The translations under genes and the position numbers were made by a program. From Lentisphaerota bacterium (lineage in GTDB: Bacteria; Verrucomicrobiota; Kiritimatiellia; JAAZAB01), in assembly GCA_016182435.1 (NCBI GenBank), contig JACPGN010000177.1, forward strand, positions 1 through 5,572: a stretch of 5,572 bases of DNA, written 5' to 3'. Of the stretch, positions 1 to 4,948 are shown in pieces; within the stretch, counting starts at the first letter, position 1; every line of letters begins with the position of its first letter. Under the pieces are notes generated by a model. The model worked only from the letters and a program-made list of their open reading frames with translations, searched no databases and had not been told where the DNA came from.

Positions 1-164
1 CCGGTGGCCACCAGGCCCATCCAGTGTTCGGGAATCCAGTCCATGCGCGGTAAGTCTATGTCGGAACATTTAGCCCTGCAATGACAATTCCAGCATCCGC
101 CATTACCCAGTTCGGCTTGCAAGGAAAGGAATTACAGCGAAGGAGGTTTTTCCACTGTGGAGGA
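1..164. other. Left-edge stretch without a convincing gene
   Basis: No supported gene lies here. On the minus strand an ATG at 44-42 opens a reading frame that leaves the window after 14 codons (it reads MDWIPEHWMGLVAT). It could be the N-terminus of a neighbouring protein, but no Shine-Dalgarno sequence precedes it. Its first bases (29-42) match half of the ATTCCC-type repeat found at 4713-4726, so it may equally be a repeat remnant. The plus strand has two SD-like purine runs (AGGAGG at 141-146 and GGAGG at 159-163) with no usable start codon behind them, and an 11-base palindrome, TCCACTGTGGA, at 151-161. Confidence 0.4.
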
Positions 165-219
165 CTTGCGCTAGAGTGCGCGCTCATCAGTTCCCGATGG
201 GCTACTGGCTTAGCGCAAG
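165..219 (-). other. 9-bp inverted repeat, possible 3' stem-loop of the hydrolase transcript
   Basis: CTTGCGCTA (165-173) is the exact reverse complement of TAGCGCAAG (211-219). On the minus strand this would form a 9-bp stem enclosing the repeat core, about 20 bases after the hydrolase stop codon. It could act as a transcript-end structure. No run of U follows the stem on the minus strand (the next bases are TCCTCC), so it is not a standard intrinsic terminator. The arms are not conserved in copy 2 of the repeat. Confidence 0.35.
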
Positions 220-228
220 CGCTTTGCC
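172..228 (+). repeat. Intergenic repeat, copy 1 (3' side of the hydrolase gene)
   Basis: These 57 bases match 2523-2579 in the same orientation with five mismatches. The central 33 bases (179-211, matching 2530-2562) are identical. Inside the core, CAGT (188-191) can pair with ACTG (204-207) and CCC (193-195) with GGG (199-201), giving a small imperfect hairpin with loop GAT. In this copy an outer stem, GCGCT (180-184) with AGCGC (212-216), is also possible. The repeat ends 10 bases before the stop codon of the minus-strand gene. It encodes nothing convincing in any frame. The repeat is seen directly; its role is unknown. Confidence 0.85.
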
Positions 229-237
229 TGCCCGACC

Positions 238-2373
238 TCAATACGGACAGTTTCCGCCTTGCCACCGAATCCGCGGCTCGGCCATGAAATCCGGCGCAAA
301 GAACGCGCGCGCGACCGGGTCAACTCGGCGCCTGAGAGTCATACGCGACTCGACGCCCGGCGCGCACAAGACAGTTTTGCCGTTCACCATCACTCGCAGA
401 GCGCGCTGGGTCAGAGCATAAAGGGATAGTGTCTGGGTATTCAGGCTCGTGCACTTGATAACGTGACGCCCGTCGGGACAAGACCACCGCTTCAGATCAA
501 TGCATTTATCCGCGGGAACGATAACCAGGCCGCGAGACAGGAATACCGGGCGCACGTCGGCCGGCGGCACGAGGATGTTCGCGACCTGTCTGCCGCCAAC
601 CCAGAGCGCGGCTGTGTGCGTGTTGTCGAGGTCGGTGTTCAGGAGGTAGACCGTCGTGACGCCTCTCGCCTCGTAGACGGCATGGCGAAGCCGATCGCTA
701 CCATTGACGCGGATACGGCCCTGCTCGCCGGCAAGCAAGGCTCGGAGAATGTCGCGCACGAACTCGCCGAGTCCGGTCTCGCCCGGCCAAGACCACGTGG
801 TCAGAAGGAACGCCTTGCCATGGCCAACGCTGTTCTCGACGAGCAACGGACGAGAGAGGATCGTCTCGCGCGGATCGTCATGCCGGTCGTTGACGCCGGC
901 CAGGACCCGCGCGAGACGAACTTGCACGCGCGCCGGTGTAAAGCGGCCGATGAACTTCTGGTCGTAGGTCCAGGTCGAGAAGACCCATGACCGCAACGAG
1001 CAGTCGTTGACGTACCGCACCCCGTGCACGTCCGGTTTGCCCGGCCCCAGCACGCGCACGCCAAAGAGGTCCGCCACGTTGCCCTTGCGGAAGAGCAACA
1101 GATCCTTGCCGCGGTTGGTTTGCGTGCTGAGGTGCGGCACGGCCATGACCAGGTGTCCGCCGCCTTTCACGTAGCGTTTAAGGCGCGCGTAGAGGTCAGG
1201 CGTCATGGTGTTCCAGCCGAGGAAGACAAGGCACTTGTAGCGCGCCAGTTTTTTGGCCGGCGCCTCAGCGGGGACGATATCATAAAGCCCGCCCGGCGGA
1301 TGGCCGGAGAAGTCGTGTTCACCGCGCACGTTGGTGGCGGTCCAATCCTCCTTGCGCTGGACGGAATCGAGGTAGTTCCAGCCCCATTCAGGCGGGCCGT
1401 GCAGCCACTTGCCGCCGGCCTGGTATTGGCCCCAGACGTACTTGTTCCACAGGCCAGGATAGCCGTCGAGATGCCCCTGCACGAACCCGATGCGCACGCG
1501 CGGGCCGCCGGCGGTCCGGGTGTGGATGCGGGCGAAGCGCCAGCACTCGCGCAGCGAGGAACGCATGGCCCTGACCGCCGGATGGTTGAATCCATACTTG
1601 CGTCCGCGGCCAAGGTGCCCGCTTTCCGGGTAGATGAACGTCGCGCCGCTCAGGAAACTGAAAAACAGACTCACCCGCCAGCGCTGGAGCCACAGCTGGT
1701 CGCTCACGTCGCTGCCGCCGTAGTAATGCATGGCGATGTGGGCCCCGAACTCGTGTCTGCCGTAAGCGCGCGCGGCGCCGCGCAACGCGGCGTACAGCAC
1801 GTTACCGTCGCCGGGCATGGACTCGATGACCGGGATATCAATTCCGGCTTCGAGATGATGCGAGAAGGTCAGGCTCGAATCCACGTCCAGCAGCGGGCCG
1901 CCCGTGAGGGTGCGCTCATAGGCGAGCGTCTCGCGCAGGAAGTCAAGGTAAAGCTTGTTTGCCTGGTTAACGGTCCGCGCGGGGGGCAGGGCGCGGTAGC
2001 TGTTGCAGGCCCGCCCAAGGGTGTAGGCCTTAGGCCAATAGAGCAGCCCGCCGGCCTCACCGAGGACCATGCGCCCGCGATAGCACGGCCCGCCGGCGGC
2101 CATGACGCGGTCAAGCTGCGCGCGCGCGAGGAACTGCTCGCGCGGAATGCGCTTATGCGCCATCATGTACAGATTCCGGCTGCCGCGGTGCAGAAACTCG
2201 CCGTAGATGTAGTGAATGCCGTGCTCGCGGCAGAATCGCGCCGTGGCGAGCGCCTCCTCATAGTCGTTCGGCAACTTGGTCAGCATGAAATCGCCGAGCT
2301 TGAGGTCCAACAAAGCCTGTGCACTGGCCATGCCCTGGGGCATGCTGGCGCCGATTCTGACGCCTGCATTCAT
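238..2373 (-). CDS. Glycoside-hydrolase-like protein with a beta-galactosidase trimerisation-type middle domain
   Basis: Predicted 711-residue protein resembling the TIM-barrel (clan GH-A, GH42-like) glycosidases; substrate unknown. Residues 1-285 look like a TIM barrel, with strand-loop segments ending in candidate acidic residues E106 (LGEAGG), E184 (VIESMPGDG), E207 (RHEFGAH) and E250 (IYPESGH). I cannot say which two would be catalytic. Residues 375-545 resemble the GATase-like trimerisation domain of GH42 enzymes (YKCLVFLGWNTMTPDL, then RYVKGGGHLVMAVPHL). Residues 555-711 appear beta-rich. No signal peptide or membrane segment is visible, so a cytoplasmic location is likely. The ATG at 2373 was chosen because GGAGG (2385-2381) sits 7 bases upstream; a GTG at 2439 in the same frame lacks this support and adds residues without obvious homology. 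The gene stands alone, divergent from rpsB, bracketed by two copies of one repeat. The family call is from memory of domain patterns; a catalytically inactive relative is possible. Confidence 0.7.
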   Translation of the reverse strand: MNAGVRIGASMPQGMASAQALLDLKLGDFMLTKLPNDYEEALATARFCREHGIHYIYGEFLHRGSRNLYMMAHKRIPREQFLARAQLDRVMAAGGPCYRGRMVLGEAGGLLYWPKAYTLGRACNSYRALPPARTVNQANKLYLDFLRETLAYERTLTGGPLLDVDSSLTFSHHLEAGIDIPVIESMPGDGNVLYAALRGAARAYGRHEFGAHIAMHYYGGSDVSDQLWLQRWRVSLFFSFLSGATFIYPESGHLGRGRKYGFNHPAVRAMRSSLRECWRFARIHTRTAGGPRVRIGFVQGHLDGYPGLWNKYVWGQYQAGGKWLHGPPEWGWNYLDSVQRKEDWTATNVRGEHDFSGHPPGGLYDIVPAEAPAKKLARYKCLVFLGWNTMTPDLYARLKRYVKGGGHLVMAVPHLSTQTNRGKDLLLFRKGNVADLFGVRVLGPGKPDVHGVRYVNDCSLRSWVFSTWTYDQKFIGRFTPARVQVRLARVLAGVNDRHDDPRETILSRPLLVENSVGHGKAFLLTTWSWPGETGLGEFVRDILRALLAGEQGRIRVNGSDRLRHAVYEARGVTTVYLLNTDLDNTHTAALWVGGRQVANILVPPADVRPVFLSRGLVIVPADKCIDLKRWSCPDGRHVIKCTSLNTQTLSLYALTQRALRVMVNGKTVLCAPGVESRMTLRRRVDPVARAFFAPDFMAEPRIRWQGGNCPY

Positions 2374-2380
2374 TCGCGTT

Positions 2381-2385
2381 CCTCC
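2381..2385 (-). promoter_or_regulatory. Shine-Dalgarno sequence of the hydrolase gene
   Basis: On the minus strand these bases read GGAGG, 7 bases before the ATG at 2373. They fix the start at the MNAGVRIG residues rather than at the GTG 22 codons upstream. Confidence 0.8.
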
Positions 2386-2522
2386 AACGTCATGGTTTCT
2401 GAATTCGAGTTTCCACGTCGTCACCACGCGGCGTAACACCGCATGGCGCCTATCAAGCGCGGCACTATGTTGTGGTGAACATCCAGCATAGGCCAGTCGT
2501 CAAAATCGCGCAAGACCGCGGG

Positions 2523-2579
2523 TAGAGTACGCGCTCATCAGTTCCCGATGGGCTACTGGCTTCGCACAAGCACTTGGCC
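2523..2579 (+). repeat. Intergenic repeat, copy 2 (upstream of rpsB)
   Basis: Same orientation as copy 1 at 172-228, with five mismatches in 57 bases and 33 identical bases in the core (2530-2562). The internal CAGT/ACTG and CCC/GGG pairing is kept, but the outer stem of copy 1 is largely lost. Here the core could instead pair with downstream bases: TCCCGAT (2543-2549) with ATCGGGA (2595-2601), and GGCT (2551-2554) with AGCC (2591-2594). This would tie it to the rpsB leader. Two copies 2351 bp apart in one window suggest a dispersed family in the genome. Confidence 0.85.
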
Positions 2580-2612
2580 GAGGCCAGGCGAGCCATCGGG
2601 ACGGAAGCGAGT

Positions 2613-2637
2613 GTTCCCCCGTGCCACGGGGGAGAAC
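2613..2637 (+). promoter_or_regulatory. rpsB leader hairpin 1
   Basis: CCCCCGT (2616-2622) pairs perfectly with ACGGGGG (2626-2632) around a three-base GCC loop. GTT (2613-2615) and AAC (2635-2637) can add three more pairs past a two-base AG bulge. It lies about 65 bases upstream of the rpsB start. No U-run follows, so it is more likely a leader structure than a terminator. Leader structures bound by S2 itself are known for rpsB in some bacteria; that role here is inference. Confidence 0.5.
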
Positions 2638-2648
2638 CAAAGCGGATT

Positions 2649-2685
2649 GTTCCGGCTCTATAGCTCGTCGGGACGCAGCCGGGAC
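2649..2685 (+). promoter_or_regulatory. rpsB leader hairpin 2, ending just before the Shine-Dalgarno sequence
   Basis: GTTCCGGCT (2649-2657) pairs with AGCCGGGAC (2677-2685): nine pairs including one G-U, around a 19-base loop that contains a smaller CGT/ACG stem. The stem ends five bases before the AAGGAGG ribosome binding site at 2690-2696. It is therefore placed to affect ribosome access if folded or bound by protein. The pairing is seen directly; regulation is inferred. Confidence 0.45.
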
Positions 2686-2689
2686 CAGC

Positions 2690-2696
2690 AAGGAGG
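2690..2696 (+). promoter_or_regulatory. Shine-Dalgarno sequence of rpsB
   Basis: AAGGAGG lies four bases before the GTG at 2701. It fixes the S2 start there rather than at the in-frame ATG at 2548. Confidence 0.85.
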
Positions 2697-2700
2697 ATCT

Positions 2701-3654
2701 GTGGCTGATGCGAAAGAACTGTCTTTAGACATAACCCTCAACGATCTGTTGCAGGCCGGCCTTCACTTCGGCCACCAGAGCAAGCGCTGGAACCCGAAGA
2801 TGAAGCGTTTCATTTTCGCCAAGCGCGACGGCATCTACATCATTGACCTGGCCAAGAGCCTGGCGCAGTTGCGCGAAGCCCAGCGCTTTATCTACGAAAG
2901 CGTGGCCCATGGCAAAGCCGTGCTCTTTGTGGGCACCAAGAAAGCGGCCCAGGAGATTATCAAGGAAGCGGCTACCCGCTGCAGCCAGCATTATATCATC
3001 AGCCGCTGGCTGGGCGGCACGCTGACCAATTACCAGAACATTGCCAGCAGCATCCGGCGCCTGCGCCATATCCAGGAGCTCGAAAAGAACGGCACCCTGG
3101 CCGCCATGCCCCAGAAGGAAGCTTCCCGCCTGCGCCACGAACTTTCCCGCCTCGACCGTAACTTGAGCGGTATTGCCAATCTCACGGGCATGCCGGGCGC
3201 CCTCGTAGTGGTGGACATCAATCGCGAAGCCATCGCCGTGAGGGAGGCCAACCGCATGGGCATTCCCATCGTCGCGCTCGTGGATACCAACACCGACCCC
3301 GACCAAATCCAGTATCCTATTCCCGGCAATGACGACTCGACCCGCGCAATCAAACTGATCGTCAATGTCCTGGCCGATGCCGTCATTAAGGCCGAGGCCG
3401 AATATGCCGTGGTACGCGCCCAGGAACAGGCCGCCCGAGCGGCTGCGGAAAAGGAACGGCCCGCGGCGCAGGCGTCGCGCCCGAAGGTGCGCAAAGAACG
3501 CAGCGGCGAGCGCCGGCCACGGCGGGGCGGCAGCGCTCTGCCAAAGGGGCGGAGCCCTTCAACCACGCCAAAGGAAGCGGTCGCGCAACCGGCGGCAGCC
3601 GAAAAACCGGAAGCGCCCGCAGCCGTGGCTGAGCCGCCGGAAGCGGGAAAATAG
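2701..3654 (+). CDS. rpsB: Small-subunit ribosomal protein S2 (uS2) with a long C-terminal extension
   Basis: Structural protein of the 30S subunit, binding between head and body and needed for S1 recruitment in well-studied bacteria. Residues 1-230 are a complete S2 core. The N-terminal signature is LLQAGLHFGHQSKRWNPKM (16-34), followed by YIIDLAKS (46-53), VLFVGTKKAAQ (74-84), RWLGGTLTN (102-110) and the second signature region GMPGALVVVDINREAIAVRE (163-182), with IPIVALVDTNTDP (188-200) after it. The start is GTG, supported by AAGGAGG four bases upstream. At 317 residues it is about 75 longer than E. coli S2 (241). Residues 232-317 are low complexity: Ala/Glu-rich, then basic (about 260-283), then Pro/Ala/Glu-rich. 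The usual downstream partner tsf is absent; a glycosyltransferase gene follows after an AT-rich repeat. The leader holds two or three hairpins that may mediate autoregulation. Identity is certain; the extension's function is unknown. Confidence 0.98.
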   Translation: MADAKELSLDITLNDLLQAGLHFGHQSKRWNPKMKRFIFAKRDGIYIIDLAKSLAQLREAQRFIYESVAHGKAVLFVGTKKAAQEIIKEAATRCSQHYIISRWLGGTLTNYQNIASSIRRLRHIQELEKNGTLAAMPQKEASRLRHELSRLDRNLSGIANLTGMPGALVVVDINREAIAVREANRMGIPIVALVDTNTDPDQIQYPIPGNDDSTRAIKLIVNVLADAVIKAEAEYAVVRAQEQAARAAAEKERPAAQASRPKVRKERSGERRPRRGGSALPKGRSPSTTPKEAVAQPAAAEKPEAPAAVAEPPEAGK

Positions 3655-3814
3655 ATGATTTGATGATTGGTTGATTCGTCATATCCTGGAAAGATGATTC
3701 GATGATTGGTTAATTAGTTAATTTGTCAGATTATGAAAATAGGATATTCCCAATACACGAATCCACGAATGATCGAATCAACTTCTTAAGAATCATCGAA
3801 TCCACGAATCATCT
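3653..3814. repeat. AT-rich nested inverted and direct repeats with 39-bp periodicity
   Basis: The spacer between rpsB and the glycosyltransferase gene is clearly AT-rich beside GC-rich genes. Left arm: a 19-base unit (GATGATT-Y-GATGATTGGTT) occurs at 3654-3672 and 3693-3711, 39 bp apart, with one mismatch. Right arm: CGAATCCACGAAT occurs at 3758-3770 and 3797-3809, also 39 bp apart. The arms are inversely related: AGATGATT (3653-3660 and 3692-3699) with AATCATCT (3807-3814), GATTCGATGATT (3696-3707) with AATCATCGAATC (3791-3802), GTTGATTCG (3670-3678) with CGAATCAAC (3774-3782), GATTCGT (3673-3679) with ACGAATC (3757-3763), ATATCCT (3681-3687) with AGGATAT (3741-3747). A TTCTTAAGAA palindrome lies at 3783-3792. 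It overlaps the rpsB stop codon. It could end the rpsB transcript or be a mobile miniature element; neither is shown. Confidence 0.8.
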
Positions 3815-3822
3815 AAAACGCC

Positions 3823-4653
3823 ATGCGCGATAAAATTTCAGCGTGTTTGACCGTCGGCAACGAGGAAAACAATATCCGGCGCTGCTTAGCAAGCCTGAAG
3901 TGGGCGGACGAAATTGTGGTGGTTGACAGCTTCAGCCATGACCGTACGGTCGAGATCTGCAAGGGCTATACCGACCGCGTTTACCAGCGCGAGTGGCAGG
4001 GCTACGTCGGCCAGAAAGAGCTCATCAAACAAATGGCGCGCTTTCCCTGGATTCTGTTCATTGACGCCGATGAGGAAGTCTCGCCCCAACTGCGCGATGA
4101 AATCCTGGCGGAATTCGAGAGCGGGCGCAATTCTCAATATGTGGCCTATGAATTCCCGCGCAAGGTGTTCTTCCTGGGCCAGTGGATTACCCATGGGGAA
4201 TGGTGGCCCGATATCAAACTGCGGCTCTATCTCAAGGACAAGGGCGTCTGCACCGGCCGCGAGCCGCATGACCACGTCGTCGTGGATGGACCCGTTAAAC
4301 GGCTCCACGGCTGTCTGCATCATTATACCTATGACGACCTTGCCGACCAGGTCCTGACGATGAATCGTTTCTCGACCATTGCCTCCGCCGGGCTTTATGA
4401 AGAGCGCCCCAGTTTTTCCGGCCGCGATCTGCTGTTCCGGCCGGCTTTCCGGTTTTTCAAAGGCTATTTTCTGAAGCGCGGGTTACTGGATGGCTACCGT
4501 GGATTGATTATCGCCCTGCTGAACGCCATCGGCGTGTTCCTCAAGTATGCCAAGCTATGGGAGCGGATCTATGCCGGAGCGCCAGTCGCGACCAAGGCCG
4601 AAGGCTCGGATGAGAACAACACGCCTCCCGCCGCACCGGCGGCCAACGGCTGA
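3823..4653 (+). CDS. Family 2 glycosyltransferase, WaaE/KdtX-like
   Basis: Cytoplasmic-side, GT-A-fold enzyme of 276 residues predicted to transfer a sugar from a nucleotide donor to a surface-glycan or lipid acceptor. The N-terminal nucleotide-binding region reads ISACLTVGNEENNIRRCL (5-22), then WADEIVVVDSFSHDRTVEI (27-45) with the usual Asp at D35 and D40. The metal-binding DxD is D81-A82-D83 in LFIDADEEV. Further family features are GEWWPDIKLRLY (125-136), GREPHDHV (145-152) and HHYTYDDL. The C-terminal FRFFKGYFLKRGLLDGYRG segment and following hydrophobic stretch suit membrane association. WaaE-type enzymes add glucose to LPS core heptose in enterobacteria, but this sequence alone does not fix donor or acceptor. 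The ATG at 3823 is needed to keep the nucleotide-binding motif; no Shine-Dalgarno sequence precedes it. The last 20 residues are a polar Ala/Pro tail. murJ downstream also points to envelope work. Confidence 0.88.
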   Translation: MRDKISACLTVGNEENNIRRCLASLKWADEIVVVDSFSHDRTVEICKGYTDRVYQREWQGYVGQKELIKQMARFPWILFIDADEEVSPQLRDEILAEFESGRNSQYVAYEFPRKVFFLGQWITHGEWWPDIKLRLYLKDKGVCTGREPHDHVVVDGPVKRLHGCLHHYTYDDLADQVLTMNRFSTIASAGLYEERPSFSGRDLLFRPAFRFFKGYFLKRGLLDGYRGLIIALLNAIGVFLKYAKLWERIYAGAPVATKAEGSDENNTPPAAPAANG

Positions 4654-4680
4654 CCGGCAACGCACAATTGCAGCTCTGCC

Positions 4681-4713
4681 GCCTAATTTAATGCTAAGGA
4701 ATTTCAATGTTTG
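4681..4713 (+). repeat. CTAATTYAAT module, copy A
   Basis: Thirty-three bases starting GCCTAATTTAAT match copy B (4809-4841) at 27 positions, ending in TTCAAT-N-TTTG in both. A short, weak GC stem (GCAG/CTGC, about 4669-4678) precedes it. It starts 28 bases after the glycosyltransferase stop codon. Confidence 0.65.
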
Positions 4714-4715
4714 GA

Positions 4716-4789
4716 CTGGATTCCCGCTTGCGCGGGAATGACAGAGTGGCGATGCATAATTATCATTCCCGATCTAATCGGGAATCCAG
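4716..4789. repeat. Inverted pair of ATTCCC...GGGAAT hairpins
   Basis: Hairpin 1: ATTCCCGC (4720-4727) and GCGGGAAT (4732-4739) with a four-base loop. Hairpin 2: ATTCCCGAT (4765-4773) and ATCGGGAAT (4777-4785) with a CTA loop. The outer flanks are also inverse copies: CTGGATTCCC (4716-4725) and GGGAATCCAG (4780-4789), so the whole 74-bp unit is a palindrome of two palindromes. Hairpin 1 fits the ATTCCC-N8-GGGAAT pattern of the dRS3 repeats of Neisseria, and such elements occur intergenically in many bacteria. The paired arrangement resembles REP pairs. No U-run follows either stem. Confidence 0.85.
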
Positions 4790-4796
4790 AAAAGTT

Positions 4797-4841
4797 GCCG
4801 CTTCTGCGGCCTAATTCAATGAATAGGAAATTCAATCTTTG
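4797..4841 (+). repeat. Hairpin plus CTAATTCAAT module, copy B
   Basis: GCCGC (4797-4801) and GCGGC (4806-4810) form a five-pair stem around TTCT. This is followed directly by CTAATTCAAT, and the unit continues to 4841 in parallel with copy A. GGCCTAATTCAAT (4808-4820) recurs exactly at 4961-4973 in copy C. Confidence 0.7.
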
Positions 4842-4938
4842 TAGCCGCGCCCGCCCGCCTGCAACGCTGTGCGTAGCACTGCGGGCAGGTGAGGGCGTGG
4901 ATCCGGCCGGCGGCCACGGCGTCACCGCCGCGGCTACA
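4840..4938. repeat. GC-rich nested palindrome with 10-bp inverted ends
   Basis: TGTAGCCGCG (4840-4849) is the exact reverse complement of CGCGGCTACA (4929-4938). Inside, CGCCC (4852-4856) pairs with GGGCG (4893-4897), CCTGC (4858-4862) with GCAGG (4885-4889), and GTGC with GCAC around GTA at the tip (4869-4879). The right half adds GC-rich short palindromes (GGATCC, CCGGCCGG). No protein-like reading frame fits. It could be a miniature inverted-repeat element or a dispersed intergenic repeat; only the pairing is established here. Confidence 0.75.
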
Positions 4939-4948
4939 TGAAACAGTC

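Larger units (their letters stand above)
2374..2700. other. Divergent intergenic region between the hydrolase gene and rpsB
   Basis: This gap of 327 bases must hold the promoters of both divergent genes. No convincing -35/-10 pair was found on either strand. It contains the hydrolase Shine-Dalgarno sequence (2381-2385, minus strand), copy 2 of the intergenic repeat, and the structured rpsB leader, listed separately. No plausible small gene was seen. Confidence 0.6.

Noticed and set aside
56..265. Small minus-strand frame overlapping repeat copy 1
   Set aside because: Its central peptide (SACAKPVAHRELMSA) recurs in a minus-strand frame at 2500-2691 only because both cross the DNA repeat. It overlaps the end of the hydrolase gene and has no ribosome binding site.
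463..990. 175-codon plus-strand frame
   Set aside because: Also antisense to the hydrolase gene, with no start signal and no family motifs.
1024..2436. Long 470-codon open frame on the plus strand, opposite the hydrolase gene
   Set aside because: It is antisense to a gene with domain-like sequence and a good ribosome binding site. Its translation is rich in Ala, Arg, Val and His without recognisable motifs, as expected for the opposite strand of a GC-rich gene.
2374..2439. Longer hydrolase start at the GTG at 2439
   Set aside because: It has no Shine-Dalgarno sequence, and the added 22 residues show no signal peptide or domain match. The ATG at 2373 has GGAGG seven bases upstream.
2548..2700. 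N-terminal extension of S2 starting at the ATG at 2548
   Set aside because: The extra 51 residues translate the repeat and the leader hairpins and do not resemble S2. The GTG at 2701 has a strong AAGGAGG just upstream, and the S2 family begins there.
3653..3814. CRISPR array in the AT-rich spacer
   Set aside because: The repeated units occur only twice per arm, are imperfect, are inverted between arms, and the intervals are themselves related rather than unique spacers.
4720..4739. Intrinsic terminator for the glycosyltransferase gene
   Set aside because: The stem is strong, but no U-run follows on either strand, and the unit is part of a repeat pair.
4711..4941. Small plus-strand frame beginning MDWIPACAGMT
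   Set aside because: This peptide is the translation of the ATTCCC hairpin repeat, and the rest reads through the GC palindrome; it has no ribosome binding site.
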